Shown here piece by piece: positions 1 to 8,795 of a stretch of DNA of 64,000 nt. Below the pieces are notes generated by a model. That model worked only from the letters and a program-made list of their open reading frames with translations, searched no databases and was not told where the DNA came from. How positions within the stretch are numbered: the stretch's first letter is position 1; each line of letters starts with the position of its first letter. The translations under genes and the position numbers were made by a program. Source of the stretch: Intestinimonas massiliensis (ex Afouda et al. 2020) (GTDB lineage Bacteria; Bacillota; Clostridia; Oscillospirales; Oscillospiraceae); the NCBI RefSeq assembly GCF_001244995.1, contig NZ_LN869528.1:67001-131000 (forward strand). The letters are read 5' to 3'.

Positions 1-390
1 GACCAGGAGGACGCTCTGCGCAGCGCCATCGTCAACTCGGCTCTGAGCTATCTGGGCACCCACTACCGCTGGGGTGGCAAGACCCCCATGGGCATCGACT
101 GCTCCGGCCTGGCCTCCATGGCCTACCTGCTCAACGGGGTGGTCATCTGGCGGGACGCCAGCATCAAGGAGGGCTTTCCTCTGCACGAGATCCCCCGGGA
201 GCGGATGAAGCCCGGCGACCTGCTCTTCTTCCCCGGCCACGTGGCGGTGTATATCGGCGGCGGTGAGTTTGTCCACTCCACCGCCTTCCCCGGCAGCGAC
301 GGAGTGGTGCTCAACAGTCTGGACCCCGGCCATCCCCGTTACCGGCTGGACCTGGACAAGGGCATGACTGCGGTGGGCAGCCTCTTCTAA
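1..390 (+). CDS. NlpC/P60 family cell-wall hydrolase, C-terminal part
   Basis: This is the end of a gene that starts before the window; the frame is open from base 1 to a TAA at 388-390. It encodes the catalytic NlpC/P60 (C40 peptidase) domain, which cleaves peptide stem bonds in peptidoglycan outside the membrane. The motif YRWGG...GIDCSGL carries the catalytic cysteine (codon around 103), and FFPGHVAVYIGGG carries the catalytic histidine. Family members normally have SH3 or other wall-binding domains upstream, which cannot be seen here. The gene ends just before a bidirectional terminator shared with the convergent metallopeptidase gene. Domain assignment is secure; substrate specificity is unknown. 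Confidence 0.9.
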   Translation, partial: DQEDALRSAIVNSALSYLGTHYRWGGKTPMGIDCSGLASMAYLLNGVVIWRDASIKEGFPLHEIPRERMKPGDLLFFPGHVAVYIGGGEFVHSTAFPGSDGVVLNSLDPGHPRYRLDLDKGMTAVGSLF

Positions 391-392
391 GG

Positions 393-428
393 AAAACGCG
401 GGACGCGCAGCAGCGCGTCCCGCGTTTT
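393..428. terminator. Bidirectional Rho-independent terminator
   Basis: A perfect 16-bp stem (393-408 with 413-428) with a 4-nt loop, beginning AAAA and ending TTTT. It lies between two convergent genes and can serve both strands. Confidence 0.9.
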
Positions 429-430
429 GT

Positions 431-2275
431 CTACCGATCCTCCCAGCGCTTCTCCATAGCCTCGTCCCGCTGGATGCGCACCGCCCGGCCGTCCTCCATC
501 TCCACGGTCAACCCCATCCAGGGCGGCGTTTGGGAGGATACCTCAGTGGCCATCCGAAGGCCCTGGCCCGGGTGGACGGTGCTCCGCCCCCACCGGGTCT
601 GGAAGCCTACGTACTCCGCGTCCTCCGCAACGGGCACAGCGTACAGGGCCAGGCCCTCCGCCACCCGCTCCCGGCTGTGGTCGTAAAAATACCACACGCC
701 CTTCGCCTCATCGTAGCCGTCGGCCTCCAGCACGGCCAGAGAGTCCGGCGGGCCCAGCCGATCGCCAGTGGAGGAGGGCCCCACACTGTAGAGCACCATG
801 TGGTAGACCCCGTCGGACAGAGCGCTCCCGTCGGCGCGATACGCCGCCGTCATGGGAAAGGTCCGCTCACTCCCCGCCCCGTCAGTCACCCGGAGGGTGC
901 AGGCGGGGTCCCTGGCCACCGCGGTCCGGAGCTCCTCCTCGGCAGCCGTATTCCGCCCGGTGCGAAACCGGACCGAGCCATGGCGCAGATCCTCGCCCAA
1001 CTCGTCGGGCTGCCCGTCAAAGGGCGTCACCCCCACCGCTTCCAGCAGAGGGCTGTCCCGGTCGAACAGGAGCTGATAGTGCAGGGTGTCCGCCGTGACC
1101 TCCACCCCCTGCCCCTCCTCCCGCGCGTCCAGGAAAGCGTATTCCAGGTCAAACTGAAACCAGTTGATGCCCATGCCGTCCGGGCCGGTATAGGTCAGGG
1201 TCAGGCTCTGGGGCTCAAAGCGCTCCAGCGGGGTCCGGGGCTCCCCCGTCTCCTGGACCGGCGGGGTCTGGGGGAGCGCCGCCGTCCGGCAGGCCCCCAG
1301 CCCGCCCGCCAGCGCTACGGCGGTACACAGCACGGCCAGGGCCGCCCGTCCCGGCCGCTTGGGACCGCCGTCCATTACGGCTCGGAGCCGCCGTTTCAGC
1401 GCCCGCTTCTCCCCGGAAAACGAGGTGGTCAGCGCGGGGGCCGACATGCTCACTGCCCGGAGCAGCACCCGGCCGTAGGCCCGGCGTTCCTCCAGGCTCC
1501 GGCCCTGGAGGACCTGGGCGTCACAGGCCATCTCCACGTCCCGCTCCGCCACCCGCCGCATGCCCCATACCAGAGGATTGAACCAGTGGATGGCATTGGC
1601 CAGCACCAACAGGAGCTGGAACCACAGGTCCCGCCGCCGGGCGTGGGTATATTCGTGCAGCAGGGCCGCCTCCTCCGCCCCGCCGGTCGGCGTTACAATG
1701 ACCGGACGGAGCCAGCCCATCAGCAGGGGCGTCCCCACCAGGCCACACTCCAACAGCGGGATTCCGCCATACGTCCCCGCGGGACGGCTCCAGCGCCGTA
1801 TGCGGCGCCGGAACGCCCGGCAGTGCAGAATCTGATCCCCCAAAAACAGGAGAGCCCCCGCGCCCCACAGGAACGCCAGCAGCCATTCGGCGGGGATGCG
1901 CCGCACCTCGACCACGGGGGCGGCGTCTTCCCCTCCGGAGCCCGCGGGCCCATCCTCCGTCCGGACCACCCGCTCCATCGAAGGGGCCCCAGCCGCTGCC
2001 GGGCTGGTGTTCCAGGACCACCGGGTGGGGCCGGCCTTTGGTGACACCTGACGCTCCACCCGCACCGCCGCCCGGGGCGCTTCCAGCACCACCGGGGCCT
2101 GGGCCAGGCTCAGATTGAACGGCAGACACAGTCGCAGTGCCACCGCCAGCCAGGCCCAGCACCGCCACTGGGGCACAAATTGGCGCTCCAGCACCCGGCT
2201 TAGCGCCAGCAAAACGGCGATGACCACCGCCATGGCCAGGGAGACCTCCGCCAGCATGGATAAAAACTGCTCCAT
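431..2275 (-). CDS. BlaR1-like M56 family membrane metallopeptidase
   Basis: A 614-residue membrane protein related to the BlaR1/MecR1 antirepressor peptidases, which cut a BlaI-type repressor after a signal. The start used is the ATG at 2275, one base after the stop of the repressor gene and preceded by GGAGGG; a longer frame upstream merely overlaps the repressor. Hydrophobic segments lie near residues 10-27, 38-55 and 131-148, the zinc-binding HEYTH motif is at about 207-211 and a downstream glutamate at about 248 fits the third ligand. A further membrane segment lies near 310-330. The remaining ~280 residues show no penicillin-binding serine motifs, so this is not a classical beta-lactam sensor. 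It is co-transcribed with the repressor; the signal is unknown. Confidence 0.88.
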   Translation of the reverse strand: MEQFLSMLAEVSLAMAVVIAVLLALSRVLERQFVPQWRCWAWLAVALRLCLPFNLSLAQAPVVLEAPRAAVRVERQVSPKAGPTRWSWNTSPAAAGAPSMERVVRTEDGPAGSGGEDAAPVVEVRRIPAEWLLAFLWGAGALLFLGDQILHCRAFRRRIRRWSRPAGTYGGIPLLECGLVGTPLLMGWLRPVIVTPTGGAEEAALLHEYTHARRRDLWFQLLLVLANAIHWFNPLVWGMRRVAERDVEMACDAQVLQGRSLEERRAYGRVLLRAVSMSAPALTTSFSGEKRALKRRLRAVMDGGPKRPGRAALAVLCTAVALAGGLGACRTAALPQTPPVQETGEPRTPLERFEPQSLTLTYTGPDGMGINWFQFDLEYAFLDAREEGQGVEVTADTLHYQLLFDRDSPLLEAVGVTPFDGQPDELGEDLRHGSVRFRTGRNTAAEEELRTAVARDPACTLRVTDGAGSERTFPMTAAYRADGSALSDGVYHMVLYSVGPSSTGDRLGPPDSLAVLEADGYDEAKGVWYFYDHSRERVAEGLALYAVPVAEDAEYVGFQTRWGRSTVHPGQGLRMATEVSSQTPPWMGLTVEMEDGRAVRIQRDEAMEKRWEDR

Positions 2276-2276
2276 C

Positions 2277-2672
2277 CTATTCCCTCCGCTCCGCCGGCTC
2301 CCCTCGCCTCTCCTGCAGCAGCGCCTCCAGCTCCGCCAGATCCTCCCGGCCAACGGCCCGGCTGTCCATCAGGGCCGCCACCAGAGAGGGCAGGGACCCG
2401 CCGTGGAGCCGCTCCAGAAAGGATCGGCTTTCCAGGGCCAGATAGTCCTGGCGGGACACCAGGGGGTGGTACAAATTGGCCCTTCCCGCCTTTTCCCGCC
2501 CTACAAAGCCCCGTTCCTCCAGGCGGGAGAGCAGCTTGAGCAGAGTGGCGGTCTGCCAGTGCCGCCCCGACAGCCCCGCCATCAGTTCCCCGGAGGAAAC
2601 GGGATAGGCTTTCTGCCCCCACAGGGCCTGCATGACCTCCAGCTCCGCGTCGGGCAGCCGCTGTAAGCTCAC
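2277..2672 (-). CDS. BlaI/MecI family transcriptional repressor
   Basis: A 131-residue winged-helix repressor of the BlaI/MecI/CopY type. The N-terminal pattern (LPDAELEVMQALW, then a helix-turn-helix with HWQTATLLKLLSRLEERGFV) is typical, followed by a C-terminal dimerisation and cleavage region. It is the first gene of a two-gene operon with the M56 peptidase, which in known systems inactivates the repressor by proteolysis. A promoter with a GAGACA...TGTCTC palindrome directly upstream suggests autoregulation. Whether it also controls a wall-active or resistance gene elsewhere cannot be told; no beta-lactamase is adjacent. Confidence 0.92.
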   Translation of the reverse strand: MSLQRLPDAELEVMQALWGQKAYPVSSGELMAGLSGRHWQTATLLKLLSRLEERGFVGREKAGRANLYHPLVSRQDYLALESRSFLERLHGGSLPSLVAALMDSRAVGREDLAELEALLQERRGEPAERRE

Positions 2673-2693
2673 TCAACTCCCCTCCTCTCTTTC

Positions 2694-2707
2694 GAGACAG
2701 TTGTCTC
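2694..2707. promoter_or_regulatory. Probable BlaI-type operator
   Basis: A perfect palindrome, GAGACAGTTGTCTC read on the minus strand as GAGACAACTGTCTC, between the promoter and the repressor start codon. A second GAGACAA half-site lies inside the promoter spacer near 2726-2732. Position and symmetry fit autoregulation; the bases differ from the textbook TACA/TGTA BlaI core. Confidence 0.65.
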
Positions 2708-2716
2708 TTCCTTTTT

Positions 2717-2745
2717 ATTTTACATTTGTCTCATGGACTTGTCAA
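2717..2745 (-). promoter_or_regulatory. Sigma-70 promoter of the blaI-blaR1 pair
   Basis: On the minus strand a consensus TTGACA (2745-2740) is followed by a 17-bp spacer and TAAAAT (2722-2717), about 45 bases before the repressor start codon. The spacer contains a GAGACAA half-site. Confidence 0.8.
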
Positions 2746-2879
2746 GAAAAACGTGACGTGCTTTTGGTGAATTGCGGAAACCAAAACAACATCTGCATGA
2801 CACAGATTGACACATTGAAAACAATCTCCAGGGTATTTCGAGGAAAGCGGATGCTCTTTGGGATGGGCGCCTGGTAATC

Positions 2880-3082
2880 AACCATCTACGCTCCGGATGG
2901 GGCGGTGGCCCGCCCTGGCCGGGGTGTCACTGGACTATGGAGTGCTGTGCGGCTGCGGAGTGGGCATGGCCTACACTGCCCTATGCCTGGGCCTTCTCCC
3001 CCTGGACGCAGTACCGGGGGTGGAAAACGCTCCGGCTGAGCCGTGCAGAGCGGTCGGATGATACCGTCAGGCCCGACATGTA
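2880..3082 (+). pseudogene. Possible relic of a major-facilitator transporter
   Basis: The 2746-3207 stretch has no intact gene. Within it, a short frame reads GVSLDYGVLCGCGVGMAYTAL, which resembles a membrane helix of oxalate/formate-type MFS antiporters. A neighbouring frame then continues as PWTQYRGWKTLRLSRAERSD and ends at TAA 3080-3082. Two short matching pieces in different frames, without a start or the other helices, would fit a decayed gene end. The resemblance is judged by eye only and may be accidental. Confidence 0.3.
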
Positions 3083-3207
3083 ACAGGCAAGCGGGCGCTT
3101 GACAAAAATTTTATGCAGAGTTTTCTAAAGATTGTATGGAAGTACATTGAACCGCCCGACCTGACCCCGGCCCTACTCCGGGCATTTTTCCCGAGAATGG
3201 CGCAAAA

Positions 3208-3245
3208 GAACAACAGCATGACACCGCGGTGTCATGCTGTTGTTC
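3208..3245 (-). terminator. Terminator of the glycogen operon
   Basis: A perfect 38-base palindrome (19+19) located about 40 bases after the glgP stop codon, followed on the minus strand by TTTTG. It is one of the longest perfect stems in the window. Confidence 0.85.
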
Positions 3246-3285
3246 AACAAAGACAAAAGTATCTTTACCCGATCCGGGCGCTTCT

Positions 3286-5718
3286 TTACGGTTTGACCGG
3301 CACATGCCAAATGTCCCGGGCGTAGTCCCGGATGGAGCGGTCGGCGGCAAAGATGCCGGACCGGGCAATGTTGATGAGGGCCATACGGCTCCAATCTTTG
3401 GGATCCAGGTACGCCTGCCCCGCCCGGGCCTGGGCGTCCCGATAGCTGGCAAAGTCGGCCAGGAGCATATACTCGTCGGCGGGCGCTCCGTTGCCGAAGA
3501 GAAGCCGGTTGGTCAGATCCGTATAGGCCACGCCGTCGTCGAAGCCCCGGGCGATCTGGTCGATCACCGCCTTGAGGGCCGCGTCCTGCATGTAATACTC
3601 GTAGGAGCGGTAACCTCTGGCCTTCTTTTCCGCCACCTCGTCGGCCTTGAGGCCGAACAGGAAGATGTTCTCGTCCCCCACCTGCTGGTGCATCTCCACG
3701 TTGGCCCCGTCCAGGGTGCCGATGGTCAGCGCGCCGTTCATCATGAACTTCATATTGCCCGTGCCGCTGGCCTCCTTACCGGCGGTGGAAATCTGCTCGG
3801 AGAGCTCGGAGGCGGGCATCAGCTTTTCCGCCAGGGAGACCCGGTAATTTTCCAGGAACACCACCTGGAGCCGGTCCCGGCACACCGGATCGGCATTGAT
3901 GGTGGCGGACAGGGAGTTGATCAGGTGGATGATCTGCTTGGCCACGGCGTAGCCGGGGGCGGCCTTGGCTCCGAAAAGGTACACCCGGGGGGTAAACTGG
4001 AAGTTGGGGTCGGCCTTGAGCCGCTGGTACAGATAGGTGATGTGCAGCACGTTCAGGAGCTGGCGCTTATACTCGTGCAGCCGCTTGACCTGCACGTCGA
4101 ACATGGCATCGGTATTGAGGATGATGCCGGTCTCACGGGCCACATAGTTGGCAAAGGCGCGCTTGTTCTCCGCCTTGATATCGGCCAGGCGCTTGAGTAC
4201 GCTGGGGTCGTCCCGGTATTTCTCCAGCTTCTGAACGGCGTCGGGGCGGAGCAGGTAGTCGTCCCCGCCGCAGCATTCCCAGATCAGCGCGTCCAGCGCG
4301 GGGTTGATCTCGGACAGCCAGCGCCGGTGGTCGATGCCGTTGGTAACGTTCTTGAACTTGCCTGGGTTCTGGGTATAGGCGTCGTGGAAGACGTCCTTTT
4401 TCAGGATCTCCGAGTGAAGCGCGGACACCCCATTGACGGCGAAACAGGCGCAGATGCACAGGTTGGCCATACGGACCTCGCCGCCCCAGATCACCGCCAT
4501 GTCCCGCACCTTGGCCTGGTCGCCGTGAAACGCCTCGTTGAGCTGGGCCTGATAGCGATTGCTGATCTCGATCAGAAGCTGCCAGATGCGGGGCAGCAGG
4601 GTCTCGATGAGCTGCTGGGGCCAGCGCTCCAGGGCCTCGGAGAGAATGGTGTGGTTGGTGTAGGCCACGGTGTGGGTGACGATGTGCCACGCCTCGTCCC
4701 AGCCGTAGCCCTCCTGGTCCAGCAGGATGCGCATGAGCTCAGGGATGACCAGGGTGGGGTGGGTGTCGTTGATCTGAATGACGTGCTTTTCATGGAAATT
4801 GCGCAGGGTGCCGTACTCCGCCTTGTGCTTGCGGCAGATGGACTGAACGGTGGCGGAGACGAAGAAATACTGCTGCTTGAGCCGCAGGGACTTGCCCTCG
4901 TAGTGGTTGTCCTCGGGGTAGAGCACCTTGGCGATGACCTCGGCCATGGCCTGCTGCTCCACCGCCTTCAGATACTGGCCGGTGGAGAAGAGCTTCATAT
5001 CCACCGGGTCGGGGCTCTTGGCGTCCCACAGCCGCAGGACGTTGGTGTGCTCGGTGCCGTAACCGGCGATCTCCATGTCCCGGGGGATGGCCAATACGTC
5101 GGTGCCGCCCTCGTACGCCACCCGGTGGCCTCCGTTCTCGTCCCAGACGTCCTTGACCTGGCCGCCAAAGTGGACCTTTTCCGTCTCATCCACCTTGGGG
5201 ATGAGCCAGGCGTCGCCCACAGGCAGCCAGTTGTCGGCCAGCTCCACCTGCTGGCCGTCGATGATCTTCTGCTTAAAGATGCCCAATTCATAGCAGATGG
5301 TATAGCCGGTGGCTGGGATCTCCAGGGTGGTCATAGAGTCCAGATAGCAGGCGGCCAGGCGGCCCAGGCCCCCGTTGCCCAGCCCGGCGTCGGGCTCGAT
5401 TTCAAAGAGGTCGGGAGCGGAGAAGCCCAAATCCTCGATGGCCCCCTTCAGTTCCTCCAGAATGCCCAAGTTGTAGGCGTTTTTCATCAGAGAGCGGCCC
5501 ATCAGAAACTCCAGGGACAGGTAGTGGATCTGGCGGGCGTGGGTGCGCTGCACCTTGTCCTCGGTCTTGAGCTGCCGGGCTGACATGATGTCCCGCAGCA
5601 CCATGGCGCAGGCCTTGAACATATGAATGGCGGTGGCCTCGTCCACGTCACGGCCGAAGTTCCGGCGCAGCTTGCCGATGATGAGTTCTTCCAAATCTTT
5701 CTTTGTATACTCTGGCAT
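3286..5718 (-). CDS. glgP: Glycogen/maltodextrin phosphorylase
   Basis: An 810-residue GT35 phosphorylase that releases glucose-1-phosphate from the non-reducing ends of alpha-1,4-glucans in the cytoplasm. The pyridoxal-phosphate site is EASGTGNMKFMMNG with the Schiff-base lysine at about 657. The N-terminal HYLSLEFLMGRSL and GNGGLGRLAACYLDS stretches are family hallmarks, and the length is normal for bacteria. The start ATG at 5718 has AGGAGA upstream. It is the last gene of the glg operon, so synthesis and breakdown enzymes are made from one message, and it is followed by a strong terminator. Confidence 0.97.
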   Translation of the reverse strand: MPEYTKKDLEELIIGKLRRNFGRDVDEATAIHMFKACAMVLRDIMSARQLKTEDKVQRTHARQIHYLSLEFLMGRSLMKNAYNLGILEELKGAIEDLGFSAPDLFEIEPDAGLGNGGLGRLAACYLDSMTTLEIPATGYTICYELGIFKQKIIDGQQVELADNWLPVGDAWLIPKVDETEKVHFGGQVKDVWDENGGHRVAYEGGTDVLAIPRDMEIAGYGTEHTNVLRLWDAKSPDPVDMKLFSTGQYLKAVEQQAMAEVIAKVLYPEDNHYEGKSLRLKQQYFFVSATVQSICRKHKAEYGTLRNFHEKHVIQINDTHPTLVIPELMRILLDQEGYGWDEAWHIVTHTVAYTNHTILSEALERWPQQLIETLLPRIWQLLIEISNRYQAQLNEAFHGDQAKVRDMAVIWGGEVRMANLCICACFAVNGVSALHSEILKKDVFHDAYTQNPGKFKNVTNGIDHRRWLSEINPALDALIWECCGGDDYLLRPDAVQKLEKYRDDPSVLKRLADIKAENKRAFANYVARETGIILNTDAMFDVQVKRLHEYKRQLLNVLHITYLYQRLKADPNFQFTPRVYLFGAKAAPGYAVAKQIIHLINSLSATINADPVCRDRLQVVFLENYRVSLAEKLMPASELSEQISTAGKEASGTGNMKFMMNGALTIGTLDGANVEMHQQVGDENIFLFGLKADEVAEKKARGYRSYEYYMQDAALKAVIDQIARGFDDGVAYTDLTNRLLFGNGAPADEYMLLADFASYRDAQARAGQAYLDPKDWSRMALINIARSGIFAADRSIRDYARDIWHVPVKP

Positions 5719-5855
5719 GGTTTGGTTGTCTCCTATTCAGACAGATTGGACGCGGAGCGGCCCCCAGACCGCTCCGCGTCCATGGATGGCTTACCTGTTT
5801 GCGGGCCAAGTGTATCACAGGGACACGCCGGCTGTCAACCGTCCGACCGGACGCC

Positions 5856-7589
5856 TCAGCCCTCCGGCTTATCTGGCTCCGCCTGCCCGGCCGCGGGCTT
5901 TTTTGCCGCGGACTTCCGGGCCACCGGCTTTTTCCCAGCGGCCTTTTCCGCCTTGGCCGCCGACTTGCGGGCAGCGGGCTTGCGGGCGGCGGGCTTTTTC
6001 GCCGCAGACTTTTGGGGCGCAGGCTCCCCCGTGGTCTGAGGCGCTTGTGCAGACAGCTCCTCTGCCGGAACGGGCGCAGCCTCCGCGAGATCCGCGGGGA
6101 CGGCCGGCTGAGCCACGGGCTCCGGCTCCGCTGCGGCTGCAGGCTCCGGCCGGGGCAGGCCGGTGATGGAACAGTAGATATCCTCATACTCCCGGGCGGG
6201 ACCGTCCCAGCTGAAGTCGGCGGTCATCCCCGCGATCTGGAGCTTTTTCCAGGCCTCCTGATTCTGATGGTACAGGTCCACGGCCTCGCGGATGACCCAC
6301 ACCATATCGTGGGCGTTGATGTCCGCAAAGGAGAAGCCCCGGCCCTCGCCGGCGTCCCAGCGGTAGGGAGGTACGGTGTCCTTCAGGCCCCCGGTCTCCC
6401 GCACCACGGGTACGGTGCCGTAGCGCATGGCGATCATCTGGCTCAGGCCGCAGGGCTCGGAGATGGAGGGCATGAGGAAGATGTCCGCGCCGCCGTAGAT
6501 GGCGGTGGACAGGGCGGCGGAATACTGGATGCGGGCGGCAAAGCGGCTGGGGTACTGGCTCTCGGCGTGACGGAACGCCTCCTCATAGTTCCACTCGCCG
6601 GTGCCCAGCACCACCATCTGCACATCCATCCCCATGATCTCATGGATGGCGGCGGTAACCAGGTCGAAGCCCTTGTGCTTCACCAGGCGGGAAATGCAGG
6701 CGATGATGGGCACGTTGGGGTCCTCCCGCAGGCCCACCGCCTGCTGCAGGGCCGCCTTGCAGGCCTTTTTCCCCTCCAGGTTCCCGGCGGAATAGCACAT
6801 CGCCAGGCCCTTGTCCTGAGCCGGGTCGTACAGGCCGGTATCCAGGCCGTTGAGAATGCCCCGCATCTTATACCCGTTGTGGGCGATCACACCCTCCAGC
6901 CCGTGGGCGTAGAAGGGGTACTGCAGCTCGCCGGCATAGGTGGGAGAGACCGTGGTCACATAGTCGGCGGCGAAGATGGCCCCCTTCATCAGGTTCACGT
7001 CCCCGTAATAGGCCAGCATATGCTCATTCATATAGCCCTTGTTCAGGCCCAGCAGGTCCTCCAGGACCTGATCGCCGTAGCGGCCCTGGTATTCGATGTT
7101 GTGAATGGTAAAGACGCTCTTGGTGCCGCGGAGCTCCCAGACCCGCTCCCGCTCCTCCAGCAGGTAGATGGGCACCAGTGCGGTCTGCCAGTCGTTGCAG
7201 TGGATCACGTCGGGGTGCCAGTCCAGGTGGGCGGGGGTCTCCACAATGGCCCGGGAGAAGTAGGTGAACCGCTCGCCGTCGTCGTAATGGCCGTAGATGG
7301 CGGCCCGCTTGAAGTAGTATTCGTTGTCCACGAACAGATAGCTCACGTTGTCCCGCCGCAGCTCGAACAGACCGCAGTAGGGGTTCCGCCAAGCCACCCG
7401 CACGTTGAAGTGCAGGAGGAACTTCATCTGTTTCCTCCACTCCGGACCGATGCCCTCGTAGAGGGGGAGGATGACCTTCACGTCATGGCCCTGAGCGGCC
7501 AGATGCTTGGGGAGAGAGCCGGCCACGTCGGCCAGTCCGCCTGTCTTGATAAAGGGGGCTACCTCGGAAGCCGCAAACAGTATATTCAT
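5856..7589 (-). CDS. glgA: Glycogen synthase with basic Ala/Pro/Lys-rich tail
   Basis: A 577-residue ADP-glucose-dependent GT5 glycogen synthase. The start chosen is the ATG at 7589 (MNILFAASEVAPF), which has AAAGGAG eight bases upstream and places the KTGGLADV ADP-glucose motif in its usual early position; a longer frame from 7616 lacks support. The C-terminal GT-B half has the expected SISEPCGL motif. The normal enzyme ends near residue 478. It is followed by a 99-residue extension (bases 5859-6155), first acidic and Pro/Ala-rich and then strongly basic with repeated KSAAKKPAARKPAARK units, like a histone H1 tail. GlgB in the same operon has an analogous but unrelated-in-detail tail. The function of the tail is unknown. 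Confidence 0.96.
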   Translation of the reverse strand: MNILFAASEVAPFIKTGGLADVAGSLPKHLAAQGHDVKVILPLYEGIGPEWRKQMKFLLHFNVRVAWRNPYCGLFELRRDNVSYLFVDNEYYFKRAAIYGHYDDGERFTYFSRAIVETPAHLDWHPDVIHCNDWQTALVPIYLLEERERVWELRGTKSVFTIHNIEYQGRYGDQVLEDLLGLNKGYMNEHMLAYYGDVNLMKGAIFAADYVTTVSPTYAGELQYPFYAHGLEGVIAHNGYKMRGILNGLDTGLYDPAQDKGLAMCYSAGNLEGKKACKAALQQAVGLREDPNVPIIACISRLVKHKGFDLVTAAIHEIMGMDVQMVVLGTGEWNYEEAFRHAESQYPSRFAARIQYSAALSTAIYGGADIFLMPSISEPCGLSQMIAMRYGTVPVVRETGGLKDTVPPYRWDAGEGRGFSFADINAHDMVWVIREAVDLYHQNQEAWKKLQIAGMTADFSWDGPAREYEDIYCSITGLPRPEPAAAAEPEPVAQPAVPADLAEAAPVPAEELSAQAPQTTGEPAPQKSAAKKPAARKPAARKSAAKAEKAAGKKPVARKSAAKKPAAGQAEPDKPEG

Positions 7590-7676
7590 TTGGAACGCTC
7601 CTTTCCATCCGGCCAACTTTGGCGGCCGGTCTGCCGCAGTACGCGTGGCTTCATTGCTCTCGCGCTGCCTTTTATC

Positions 7677-8795
7677 CTATACCACGGCATTCTTTGCAAT
7701 GGCCAGGGGATACGTTTCGTGACCCATAAGCATCCTGCCCTGGTTCACCCGCACATTTTTATCCGTGATGGCATACTTCAGGACGGCGTCCTGGTGGATG
7801 ACCGACCCCTGCATCAGAATGCAGTTCTGAATTTTGGCCCCCTTCTCGATGCGGACGCCCCGGAACACGATGGAGTTGACCACCTCGCCCTCGATGATGC
7901 AGCCGTCGGCCACCAGGGAGTTGACCGCCCGGGAGCCGGGGCCGTAGTAGGTAGAGGGGTCGGAGCGGTCCTTGGTCTTGATGGGTCGGGCCGGGTCGAA
8001 GAGCTGAGCGCGCACCACCGGGTCCAGCAGCTCCATGCTCCGTGCGTAGTAGCCGGACACCGACTGGAGCCGGGCGGCATAGCCGCTGTAGCTGTAGGCG
8101 CGGATCTTCAGCTTATCCGCCATGGACAGCAGCACCCCCTGACTGAAGGAGGGGATGTTGTGGGCGGTGCAGTGCTCCACCAGGCTGATCAGCAGGGCCT
8201 TGGACATGATGTAGACCTCCATGGACTCCAGCCCCGCCGGATACACCGGCTGCACCGCTACATCGGTGACCCAGCCGTCGGCGTCCACGGTAAAATAGTC
8301 GGAGTTCTGGGGGTCGCCCCGGGGGACGGGGGTACACACCGCCGTGATGTCCGCCCCGCACCGCAGATGCTCCTCGAAGATCTCACCCAGGGGCAGGTTG
8401 ACCGCCACGTCGCCGCCGGCCAGTACCACATAGTCCTGACGGATCTTTTCCAGATAGGAGTATACGCCGCCCAGGGCGTCCATGCGGCCCCGGTAGTCCC
8501 CCTCCCGGCGCTTGTCGGCGTAGCCGAAGGGGGGTAAGATGCGCAGGCCGCCGTGCTTACGGCTCAGGTCCCAGTCCTTGCCGGAACCCACATGGTCCAG
8601 CAGGGACTGATAGTTGGCGTGGACGATCAGTCCTACGTCGGTGATGCCGGCGTTGACCATGTTGGAGAGCATGAAGTCCACCACGCGGTAGCGGCCGCCA
8701 TAGGGGATGGAGCAGGTGTTCCGGTGCTGGGAGAGCTCCCGGAGCTGGGGGTTCGAGCGGTAGGCAAAAATGATCCCATGCATCTTGTTCATCAT
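7677..8795 (-). CDS. glgD: GlgD, non-catalytic/regulatory ADP-glucose pyrophosphorylase subunit
   Basis: A 372-residue GlgC paralogue found in Firmicutes as the partner of GlgC in a heteromeric ADP-glucose pyrophosphorylase. It keeps the nucleotidyltransferase fold ([28 protein letters not shown]) and the left-handed beta-helix C-terminus ([19 protein letters not shown]). It lacks the GGxGxRL nucleotide-binding loop at the N-terminus, reading [12 protein letters not shown] instead, as expected for GlgD. Its ATG overlaps the glgC stop (ATGATGA), indicating translational coupling and roughly equal expression. GGAGGTG precedes the start. Confidence 0.95.
   Translation of the reverse strand: MMNKMHGIIFAYRSNPQLRELSQHRNTCSIPYGGRYRVVDFMLSNMVNAGITDVGLIVHANYQSLLDHVGSGKDWDLSRKHGGLRILPPFGYADKRREGDYRGRMDALGGVYSYLEKIRQDYVVLAGGDVAVNLPLGEIFEEHLRCGADITAVCTPVPRGDPQNSDYFTVDADGWVTDVAVQPVYPAGLESMEVYIMSKALLISLVEHCTAHNIPSFSQGVLLSMADKLKIRAYSYSGYAARLQSVSGYYARSMELLDPVVRAQLFDPARPIKTKDRSDPSTYYGPGSRAVNSLVADGCIIEGEVVNSIVFRGVRIEKGAKIQNCILMQGSVIHQDAVLKYAITDKNVRVNQGRMLMGHETYPLAIAKNAVV

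Noticed and set aside
530-2044. A 504-codon plus-strand open frame opposite the M56 peptidase
   Set aside because: Antisense shadow of a gene with zinc-protease motifs and good context.
3229-5583. A 784-codon plus-strand open frame opposite glgP
   Set aside because: Antisense shadow of glgP, with Val/Gly/His-rich nonsense composition.
5703-8537. A 944-codon plus-strand open frame opposite glgA and glgD
   Set aside because: Same cause: mirror of two clear glycogen genes; no family features.
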